Assembly: GCF_000830985.1 (NCBI RefSeq)
Contig: NZ_CP007151.1
Location: 3,906,001-3,970,000, forward strand
DNA length: 64,000 nucleotides
From: Marinobacter similis
Lineage (GTDB): Bacteria; Pseudomonadota; Gammaproteobacteria; Pseudomonadales; Oleiphilaceae
Direction of reading: 5' to 3'
Positions 56,851 through 64,000 of this stretch are shown one piece after another. The notes under the pieces were generated by a model. The model was not told the origin of the DNA. It did not search any database and was given only the letters and a program-made list of their open reading frames with translations. The first letter of the stretch is position 1; every line of letters starts with the position of its first letter. The position numbers and the translations under genes are program-made.

Positions 56851-57816
56851 ATGAAATCCAAAGCCCTGATCAACTTGCTGAGCGATGGCGACGTCCACTC
56901 TGGCGAATTCCTGGCCGCTCAGCTCGGCGTCAGCAGGACCGCAGTTTGGAAGCAAGTCCGGCGGGCGATGGACGAAGGGGTAAAGATTGAGACCATTCGT
57001 GGTCGGGGTTACCAGTTGCTGTCCTCGGTAGACCTGCTCGATCGCGATGCCATCCTGGCCGATGTTGATAACGGCTATCGCTCAGCACTGTCATTGGTGG
57101 TACTGGATGAAGTCGATTCCACCAACGCTGAGGTTTTGCGGCAAGTGGCCGACGGCGTTTCCGGTGTGCCGGTGGCCATTGCAGATTGCCAGACCGCTGG
57201 TCGAGGTCGTCGTGGCCGGGTCTGGAGTAGTCCGCGCGGTCAGAATCTGTACCTCAGTATTGGGCTGACTTTTCATGGCGGTTTCTCTGTGCTGGACGGC
57301 TTGAGCCTGGTGCTGGGGGTGGCTGTGGCCAACGCCCTGGAAACCCTGGGGGCTTCGGATATTGGTCTGAAGTGGCCCAACGACATCTTCCTTCCCAGTG
57401 GTAAGTTGGGCGGCATCCTGATCGAGTTGCAGGGGGAGTTGCAGGAGGGGGTGGTTCAGGTGATTGCCGGTATTGGCATCAATGTGCACATGGCTGAAGC
57501 TGAGGAAGTGGATCAACCCTGGAGCAGTCTTGGAAATGCCAGTCCGGGCATTGACTGGTCGAGGAATGCCATTGCCGGCAACATCATCACCGCCGTACTC
57601 GATGCGGCCCATCAGTTCTCTGAAAATGGCTTTCCCGATTTCCACGCGCCTTGGCAGCGCCGGGATATCTTTGCGGGTATGCCGCTGGAGGCGCGCAATG
57701 GCGAACTTCACGGTACTGGCGAAGGTATCGATGAGGCTGGTAATTACCTCCTGCGCACAGAGCAAGGAGTTGTGCCAGTGAGGGCAGGCGAAATCAGTTT
57801 AAGGGTTGTCCAATGA
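56851..57816 (+). CDS. birA: Biotin-protein ligase / biotin operon repressor BirA
   Basis: 321 residues. The N-terminal winged helix (LINLLSDGDVHSGEFLAAQLGVSRTAVWKQVRRAMDEGV) allows repression of biotin genes. The catalytic domain has DEVDSTNAEVLRQ, the biotinyl-AMP loop QTAGRGRRGRVWSSPRGQNLYLS and KWPNDIFLPSGKLGGILIE. Intact. coaX starts four bases before its end. Confidence 0.94.
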   Translation: MKSKALINLLSDGDVHSGEFLAAQLGVSRTAVWKQVRRAMDEGVKIETIRGRGYQLLSSVDLLDRDAILADVDNGYRSALSLVVLDEVDSTNAEVLRQVADGVSGVPVAIADCQTAGRGRRGRVWSSPRGQNLYLSIGLTFHGGFSVLDGLSLVLGVAVANALETLGASDIGLKWPNDIFLPSGKLGGILIELQGELQEGVVQVIAGIGINVHMAEAEEVDQPWSSLGNASPGIDWSRNAIAGNIITAVLDAAHQFSENGFPDFHAPWQRRDIFAGMPLEARNGELHGTGEGIDEAGNYLLRTEQGVVPVRAGEISLRVVQ

Positions 57817-58546
57817 GGTTGTTGGTTGATGCCGGCAATTCGAGATTGAAGTGGCGACTGGATCGGGGCGGGCAGATTGTCGCCCAGGGAGTGGGTAGCT
57901 GGACGATGCCAATCCCATGCCCGGGTTGGAGGCAAACTCGGCCGAGATTACAGCAGTCGCGGTTTCTACCGTGGCTGCGGAAGACAAGCGCCTGGCCTTG
58001 CAGGCTTTCCTGGAGCGCCAAACAGAAGCACCGGTTCGGTTTTATTGGTCCGAGCGGGAGCGTGGTGACCTTGTAAACGCCTATAGCAATTATCCGAAAA
58101 TGGGCGCCGACCGCTGGCATGCCATGTATGGTGCCTGGGCCCTCTATCGCCAGGGCGTGGCTGTCGTGGATGCCGGTAGTGCTGTGACGGTGGATTATGT
58201 TGATAGCTCGGGCCGACACCTTGGTGGCTTTATCCTGCCGGGTTTGCAGATGATGCTCCGGAGCCTGAAGAATGACGCCGCCCGGATCGGTTTCGATCCG
58301 GACCAGGTGCTGGAGACCAGTCCCGGGCATTCCACCGGTGAGTGTGTGAACCACGGCCTGGCCTGGTTGTCGGCAGCGATGGTGGAGCGTGTGCACGCCG
58401 ATGTCCGAAAATTTGGCCTGGAGCGGATTCTGGTCACCGGTGGTGACGCTGATCGACTTATGGGGTTGGGATTGTCGGCTGAGATACGGCCGCAGCTGGT
58501 ATTGGACGGATTAGCGCTGATTGATTCGGAGGATCATGCGCAATGA
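57813..58546 (+). CDS. coaX: Type III pantothenate kinase, frameshifted
   Basis: First step of coenzyme A synthesis. The N-terminal phosphate motif is LLVDAGNSRLKWRL. After one missing base near 57905 the second frame has GADRWHAMYGAWAL, VVDAGSAVTVDYVDSSGRHLGGFILPGLQMM and VTGGDA. The corrected length is about 244 residues. It overlaps birA and the next gene by four bases each, a conserved birA-coaX arrangement. Confidence 0.9.
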
Positions 58547-59275
58547 AGTGGTTTATTTTTATCCTCCTATTCCTCAATCTCGGTCTCTGGTATGGCGCCG
58601 GAGCGTTTCAAAGTCCCGAGCGATCAAAGGTAATCGCCAGCGGCAACCTGCCGAGAGTGGCCAGTCTCAAAGCCGAGGAGTCCGTTGAGGTGCTGCGCCA
58701 CGGGAAGCCCCGGTCAATCAGTCGTTATCGACCGCTGACGCTCAAAAGGTCTCGGGTACTCCCGGGTCCGATGAGTCTTCAGCGCAGCTTTCAGAGCGTG
58801 AGTCGGACATGCCAGCATTGGTGTGTGGTCGCCTGGGGCTGATTCCTTCCCTTGATGCGGCCAAAGCATTGGTTGCTGGCCAGCCAATGGCAGGGGAGGT
58901 TGGTTTAGGCTGGCAGGAGGTAACCCGGGAATTGCCTTCGTTTCATTGGGTAATCATTCCCCCGCAGCCGCCCGCGGTGGCCTTGAAACAGTTTCGGGAT
59001 ATCCAGCGCCAGGCATCGATTCGTACCTGGTGACCGAGGGTGAGAACCGAAACGCCATTTCTTTGGGCCTGTTTGAGTCTCGTGAAGCTGCAATATCCGT
59101 GCTCGAAGAAAAAAAACGTCAGAATCTTAACGCAGTACTGGCCAACTTCCCCCGAAATCAGATAAGCTACGCGCTCGTTTTTAAGGCTGAGCCAGATCTT
59201 GTAAAAGATGTGGTGCAGGCGGTAAAAACGGATTACGGAGCGGATTTCGATTTCGTCGAAATCAACCCTTGCTAG
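58543..59275 (+). CDS. SPOR-domain-like membrane protein, frameshifted
   Basis: One N-terminal membrane helix (MKWFIFILLFLNLGLWYGAGAF) followed by a linker and a C-terminal SPOR-like domain spread over three frames: LPSFHWVIIPPQPPAVALKQFRDI, then SYLVTEGENRNAISLGLFESREAAISVLEE. Breaks lie near 58790 and 58985. About 245 residues after correction. SPOR domains bind denuded septal glycan; the same gene follows coaX in several marine gammaproteobacteria. Confidence 0.72.
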
Positions 59276-59279
59276 GGTG

Positions 59280-59308
59280 TTGCAACGCTCTGAAAAAATC
59301 CGTAGTAT
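59280..59308 (+). promoter_or_regulatory. Putative stringent promoter of the tRNA-tuf operon
   Basis: TTGCAA (59280-59285), a 17-base spacer and TAGTAT (59303-59308), followed by the GC-rich ACCGCCC discriminator seen at ppGpp-sensitive stable RNA promoters. It lies 29 bases before the first tRNA. Confidence 0.55.
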
Positions 59309-59336
59309 ACCGCCCTCGCTGACGAGGCGAATGTGA

Positions 59337-59412
59337 GCTGGCGTAGCTCAGTTGGTAGAGCAGCTGACTTGTAATCAGCAGGTCGGGGGTTCGATTCCGT
59401 CCGCCAGCTCCA
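59337..59412 (+). tRNA. tRNA-Thr (TGT anticodon)
   Basis: 76 bases with encoded CCA. The acceptor GCTGGCG pairs with CGCCAGC; the anticodon arm is GCTGACTTGTAATCAGC. Confidence 0.96.
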
Positions 59413-59448
59413 CTTTTTTTGACAGTGTCGCGATAGCGATACTGACTC

Positions 59449-59533
59449 GGAGGGGTTCCCGAGTGGCCAAAGGGATCAGACTGTAAATCTGACGGCATCG
59501 CCTTCGCAGGTTCGAATCCTGCCCCCTCCACCA
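59449..59533 (+). tRNA. tRNA-Tyr (GTA anticodon)
   Basis: 85 bases with a long variable arm and encoded CCA. The acceptor GGAGGGG pairs with CCCCTCC; the anticodon arm is CAGACTGTAAATCTG. Confidence 0.96.
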
Positions 59534-59543
59534 CTAATTGCTC

Positions 59544-59617
<74 letters not shown>

Positions 59618-59633
59618 AATTTGGTTTTGCAAT

Positions 59634-59709
59634 GCTCATGTAGCTCAGTTGGTAGAGCACACCCTTGGTAAGGGTGAGGTCGGCGGTTCAAATCCGCCCA
59701 TGAGCTCCA
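59634..59709 (+). tRNA. tRNA-Thr (GGT anticodon)
   Basis: 76 bases with encoded CCA. The acceptor GCTCATG pairs with CATGAGC; the anticodon arm is CACCCTTGGTAAGGGTG. Last of four tRNAs in the usual thrU-tyrU-glyT-thrT-tufB order. Confidence 0.96.
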
Positions 59710-59760
59710 TCATTAATCCGGTCAACGTTACGATCCAGGTTGATTAGGGAGATTGGTCGA

Positions 59761-59793
59761 ATGTCTAAAGAAAAGTTTGATCGCAGTAAGCCC
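59761..59793 (+). pseudogene. tuf: Elongation factor Tu, second copy, first 11 codons only
   Basis: MSKEKFDRSKP in the tufB position behind four tRNAs. It differs from the copy at 26193 at four synonymous third positions (codons 5, 7, 8 and 10). It stops after the same codon 11 and then reads into the polymer-locus block. tRNA-Trp and secE, which should follow a complete tuf, are at 10856. Confidence 0.85.
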
Positions 59794-62388
59794 CGACCCC
59801 GACCCCGGGATTCTGTGCCCTCGGCCCAGGGCGGTGCGATCAGGGGCACCGGGATCGGCTGCTGACGGTCGCTGATCGGTTCCGGCCGGCGCCGGCGGCA
59901 AAACAGTCCCGGTTCTGCGCCGACAGGTAGCTGGCGGCAAACATCGCGGGGGTCTCGATCTCGGCCTGCACCAGGGCGCGGTGCTGCTCCGGGGCCACGC
60001 TGAGCTGGTGTTGGCCCGGCCCCAGTTCCAGTTCGACCTGTGCCAGCCGGCCAGGGAACTCGGTGTCGGAACCGATGATCCGATGCCGGTTGAAGACACC
60101 GCTGTTGAGCACGGGAAACCGGTAGGCCCGGCCGTTGTGTCGGACCCTGAGCCAATCGTTGAGTCGGCTATCGCGCTGCTGATGCAGCAGCCGGGCGTTC
60201 AGGCGCAGGCGCACGGGCCCGGTGACGGTCAGGGCCAGCGGCCGGTCGGGCGCCACCCGGTGACGCTGGTAGAAACGATCCAGGTCCGGGTTGTGCAGGT
60301 TGACCCGGTCCAGCTCCCCGGCAAAGCCCCCAGGCCAGTCCTGCCAGCGCCAGCGGCCGGGATAGCGCTCATGAAACTGTCGCAGCCAGGCCGAGGCGGT
60401 GAGGTGCTCGCGCTCCGGCAGACTGGCCCAAAACGCCAGGACCGGAGGCGCCACCGACTCGTCCTGGGGCTCCGGCGTTACCTGGTAGTGTTCGGCCAGG
60501 TACAGATGGCGCCAGCCCGAGCGCTCCGGCGCCGGTAACTCCCGGGTCAGTTCGTGCAGGGTCAGCGGCCAGTCCGCCTGTATCGCCAGTCGCATTGCCT
60601 GCTCCCGCAATTGCACCTGCTGGCCGGTGTAGCGCCCGGACCGGTGCAGGACCAGGGCCAGTTTGAGCGCTTCGGTATCGAGCCCCTGGCGCTCCAGCAT
60701 CAGCGCCAGCTCGGGCAGCACCCGATCGTCATCATGGTGCAGAAACGCCGTCGCCAACAGACTTTCCAGTCCGTACTGATTGTCCTCGCGACGCCAGGTC
60801 TGGATCAGGAACCGGTAGGCCCGGTCCCGAACCCGGGCACTGTTTGAATACAGGTACAGGCCCTGGGCATAGCTGACCGCCAGGGTGTCTTCGCCACTGG
60901 CCACCAGCCCGTCCAGATTGGCCAGGGCCTCGGCGTCTGAGGGCGCCTTGAACGTCGGCGACAAATCGTCGATGAAGCTGTGGTAGCGACTGTTCAGCCA
61001 GTCCCGCAGGAACTGACTGTCCCGCCACAGCAAGGCTGGCACCGGTGCCTGACTGTCGGTTTGTTCCGGAACCGGAGCACGCCAGCTGCGGGCCAGGCCC
61101 GCCATGTCCGACGCCTCAGGAAGTCCCAATATTCCGCTTCGGTGAGTGCCGGGTGACGGCCTTCGCGCACCGTCGCACGGGCCCAGGTAGCGCCTTCCAG
61201 GGGGTCGATCCGCACGGTCGACGTACCCTCCGGCAGATCCAGGGTCAGGTCACCGGTCATGACCTTGGGCGCGGCGGTCGGCAGCCCCTGTTGCTCCTGG
61301 CTCTGACCGGTCAGTCGCAGCTGGCCACCGTGCGCCAGGGTGGCGTCGGAGAAGCGCAGCAACCACTCCTGATCGCCGGCGTCAGCCTCAGGCTCGCGGC
61401 CTGCTCCGGATACGCCAGGGTCAGCCGCAACTGGGTCGGGCCCGGCGTTTCCGGCAGGGCCAGAGTCAGGGGCCGATGGGCGACCTGGAAGAAGGTCTCC
61501 GGTTCGAGGTCAACCGGGCCTGGCGGCACAAAGCGCAGCTCGTCATCGGGCGTGAGGTTCAGTTCGGCGGTCTGCGCCACCAGCCGTTTCTGGGGGGCGC
61601 CCTGGTCCGGCCACAGGAGCCGGTCCTGGGTGTAGCTCAAACTGAAGCGGTTGTGCAGAAAGCCACCCGGCCAGCCCGGAGCAGCCTCGGAATCGAAGCT
61701 GGCAGCCGCCAGATGGGCGGCGCCGGCGCCCTGTTCAAGCACCGCTTGCGTGGCCCGCTGGCGCTGGCTTTGCTGGAACAGCAAGCGGTCGCGCAGGATC
61801 GCCTCGGTTTCACGCCAGGGCCGCTCCGACGCCGACGAACTGACTCGGTCGGGCTGGGCCTGCAGCAAGGCCAGCAACAAGTCGTGATCGGCCTTGAGGG
61901 TGACCCGGTGGTCGCCTTCCGGCACCCAGAGGTACAAGCGCTCGGGCTGGCTCAACAACAGCGTGCGCCGTTTCAGATGATAGACATGATTGTTGTCGTC
62001 GGCGAAATGCAGGTAATGGCGCTCAAGTGGTTCGTCGTCCAGACCGACGGATAGGCGATGCCGACGGGCATCGGCCAGGTCGTTGCGAACGTCGCGCAGC
62101 TCGACGGCAAACAGACCCGGGCCCTGCACCCAGAACTCGTGGGGCTCGGTGTGGTGCAGCCAATGGCCACGCTGCAGGGCCTGTTGCGGATGCTGGCCCA
62201 CCGTCACCTCCGGCAGGCCCTCGATGGCCCGGGAATGCCAGCGGAAGGCTTCCGGCGTCGGTACCCGTCGACCTTCCGCCACCTGGAATTGCAGCGGTTC
62301 GGCGCCGGTGTTGGTCAGCCAGATTTCCCGGTCCGCCGGTAGGGGCGCCGTGCTGGCCCGGCTGCCGTCGACCGCCAGCCGGTCAGGG
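59794..62388 (-). CDS. Large helical/beta envelope protein of the polymer locus, cut at both ends (two frameshifts)
   Basis: About 865 residues with no natural start or stop visible. The N-terminal part (from 62388) is beta-rich (EIWLTNTGAEPLQFQVAEGRRV, HEFWVQGPGLFAVELRDV). The middle (about 60900-60550) is a helical-repeat stretch (LAVSYAQGLYLYSNSARVRDRAYRFL, ELALMLERQGLDTEALKLALVLHRSGRY), TPR-like in look. The end returns to beta-sandwich character (RPLALTVTGPVRLRLNARL). Frame changes lie near 61370 and 61125. Its style and strand match the barrel protein at 51136-52965. The two may be parts of one export protein with a periplasmic solenoid and a C-terminal barrel. Confidence 0.55.
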
Positions 62389-62721
62389 GCAGCGGGTTCG
62401 CTTCGTGGTGGAGAACAAAGGAAACCTCGTGCATGAGTTCAATGTTGGCACTCCCGACATGCACGAAGCTCATCAAGAGGAAATGATGATGATGGTTGAG
62501 CATGGCGTGATCCAGGGCGGCAAGCTGAACCACGACATGATGAACATGGATATGGGCAATGGCCATTCCATGAAACACGACGATCCAAACAGTGTTTTGC
62601 TGGAACCCGGCCAAAGCAAAGAAGTGGTTTGGAAGTTCTCTGATAAAGGCAACATCGAATTTGCGTGCAACGTGCCAGGCCACTATCAAGCCGGGATGTA
62701 CGGTGAGATCAGTTTCGAGTA
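62389..62721 (+). CDS. Cupredoxin-type copper protein, 5' end cut
   Basis: C-terminal 110 residues of a blue-copper-fold protein. GQRVRFVVENKGNLVHEFNV carries the first His ligand. A Met/His-rich loop (EEMMMMVEHG, MMNMDMGNGHSMKHDD) and the closing FACNVPGHYQAGMYGEISFE supply Cys, His and Met ligands. The signal peptide and first strands are missing because the frame meets the polymer-locus gene at about 62388. It pairs with copA 88 bases downstream, suggesting periplasmic copper handling. Confidence 0.82.
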
Positions 62722-62808
62722 ACTCGCTTGACTTAAGTCCGCGAGCGCGGGGCTGAGACACATTTCTCGGCCCGGCTTTAATGATGTGTAGTAGTTTGGA
62801 GAAAAAAG

Positions 62809-64000
62809 ATGAAAACACGTCTTTTTACAGGACTTTTGAGCCTGCTGATCCCAGCCATGGTTATGGCCGGTGAATACAATCTGACGGTCGACCGCGTTGA
62901 AATTGACACCGGTGATTTCGTGAAGGAAGGCATTGGATACAACGGGAAATCCCCCGGGCCAGTGATGCGCTTCAAGGAAGGCGAAAACGTCAAGATCAAC
63001 GTGACCAACAACCTGGATGAGATGACGTCCATTCACTGGCATGGTTTGATCCTTCCTTTTGATCAGGACGGCGTGCCCGGAATCAGCTTCCCAGGTATCA
63101 AACCGGGTGAAACCTTCACCTACGAATTCCCAATCCAACAGGCGGGCACCTACTGGTTCCACAGCCATTCAGGCTTCCAGGAGCCAGATGGCGCTTATGG
63201 TTCTATTGTTATTGAGCCTGAAGGTCGTGAGCCGTTTCGCTACGATCGGGAATACGTGGTACAGCTCACCGACAAACACCCCCATTCCGGTGACCGCATC
63301 ATGCGCAACCTGAAAATGATGCCGGATTACTACAACCGCGAGCAGCAAACCGTTGGCGAGTTTTTCTCGGACGTTTCAAAAAATGGTCTGATGAACACCG
63401 TCAGTGACCGTATGGCCTGGGGTGGTATGCGGATGATGAAGGCGGACGTTGAGGACTTGCAGGGCTTTACGGGCCTGATCAACGGCAAAGGGCCGGACCA
63501 AAACTGGACGGGACTCTTTGAACCAGGCGAGCGCATTCGGTTGCGTTTTATCAATTCCTCGGCCATGACCTACTTCGACATCCGGATTCCGGGTCTGGAC
63601 ATGACTGTTGTGCAGGCTGATGGCAACAACGTTCAGCCGGTTAGTGTGGATGAATTCCGGATTGGTGTGGCGGAAACCTACGATGTGATCGTCCGACCGA
63701 AAGATGAGCAGGCCTACACCATATTCGCCGAATCCATGGGGCGTTCGGGCTATGCCAGAGCGACACTGGCCCCAGAAGAGGGCATGGAAGCAGCCGTGCC
63801 GCAACTGCGTGAACCGGCCCGCCTGACCATGGCCGACATGAGCGGTATGCATGGCATGGACCATGGCAGCATGGCCGGAATGGATCATGGCGACATGGAT
63901 ATGAGCAGCTCAGAAGGGATGGGCGGAATGGACCATTCTTCGATGGAGGGAATGGATCACTCGAATATGCAAGGAATGGATCATTCGACATGGAAGGCAT
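62809..64000 (+). CDS. copA: Copper resistance multicopper oxidase CopA (runs off window end)
   Basis: Periplasmic multicopper oxidase with a Sec-type signal (MKTRLFTGLLSLLIPAMVMA). It lacks the twin-arginine signal and longer N-terminus of classical CopA. The trinuclear-site motifs IHWHGLILPFDQDG and GTYWFHSHSGFQEPDGAYG are present, followed by domain 2 and a Met/His/Asp-rich repeat region (MHGMDHGSMAGMDHGDMDM) from about residue 345. The last seven codons appear shifted by one missing base near 63988, turning the expected next Met-rich repeat into STWKA. The C-terminal copper sites lie beyond the window. Confidence 0.88.
   Translation, partial: MKTRLFTGLLSLLIPAMVMAGEYNLTVDRVEIDTGDFVKEGIGYNGKSPGPVMRFKEGENVKINVTNNLDEMTSIHWHGLILPFDQDGVPGISFPGIKPGETFTYEFPIQQAGTYWFHSHSGFQEPDGAYGSIVIEPEGREPFRYDREYVVQLTDKHPHSGDRIMRNLKMMPDYYNREQQTVGEFFSDVSKNGLMNTVSDRMAWGGMRMMKADVEDLQGFTGLINGKGPDQNWTGLFEPGERIRLRFINSSAMTYFDIRIPGLDMTVVQADGNNVQPVSVDEFRIGVAETYDVIVRPKDEQAYTIFAESMGRSGYARATLAPEEGMEAAVPQLREPARLTMADMSGMHGMDHGSMAGMDHGDMDMSSSEGMGGMDHSSMEGMDHSNMQGMDHSTWKA

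Noticed and set aside
63840..64000. Tandem DNA repeat in the copA Met-rich region as a separate element
   Set aside because: The periodic GGAATGGATCA-type pattern encodes the GMDHS repeats typical of CopA copper-binding loops and needs no other explanation.

Overview
The window looks like a marine gammaproteobacterium of the Marinobacter type. The evidence is the ygfB-pepP-ubiH-ubiI order, the tatABC-hisIE block, the secE-nusG-rplKAJL-rpoBC-rpsLG-fusA-tuf superoperon, the 16S/23S/5S operon with tRNA-Ile and tRNA-Ala in the spacer, and the tRNA-Thr/Tyr/Gly/Thr-tuf block. The genus is inferred from gene order and protein character, not from a search.

Layout. 1-2.3 kb: zinc-type ABC transporter genes with DUF3299 and a ZrgA-like His-rich protein. 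2.4-6.8 kb: ygfB, pepP and two ubiquinone hydroxylases. 6.9-10.8 kb: DUF808, rsmE, tatCBA, hisE and hisI. 10.9-26.2 kb: tRNA-Trp through fusA and the first 11 codons of tuf. 26.2-28.1 kb: SOS mutagenesis genes imuB (cut) and imuA under a LexA box. 28.2-31.6 kb: a TRAP transporter and a pterin dehydratase. 31.7-33.2 kb: two toxin-antitoxin cassettes between attC-like sites, with no integrase. 33.2-34.3 kb: gene fragments. 42.2-47.75 kb: the rRNA operon. 53.0-59.8 kb: nnrD (cut), tsaE, amiB, mutL (cut), birA, coaX, a SPOR-like protein, four tRNAs and a second tuf start. 62.4-64 kb: a cut cupredoxin and copA.

The most interesting content is a leftward gene set found in three blocks (34.26-42.18, 47.75-52.97 and 59.79-62.39 kb). 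After correcting single-base deletions it reads as a trans-envelope system built on poly-gamma-glutamate synthase parts. It has a HEAT-repeat protein fused to a PgsB/CapB amide ligase, a tandemly duplicated PgsC/CapC membrane protein fused to two copies of an unnamed periplasmic domain, a secreted protein carrying a third copy, an inner-membrane-anchored beta-rich protein of about 809 residues, a small secreted protein, and an outer-membrane protein with a helical domain and a C-terminal beta barrel. A histidine-kinase-like protein and a receiver protein sit in the same overlapping operon. I infer a Gram-negative gamma-linked amide polymer synthesis and export system; the product is unknown.

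Two artefacts must be kept in mind. About 25 genes, including rplJ, rpoC and dctP, carry frameshifts, most of them explained by one missing base in a short homopolymer, so they look like sequencing errors. Several joins cut genes in half (both tuf copies, imuB, mutL, nnrD, the cupredoxin and the export protein). The three blocks of the polymer locus stay in order and orientation while unrelated core genes sit between them, which points to an interleaved mis-assembly rather than natural insertions.
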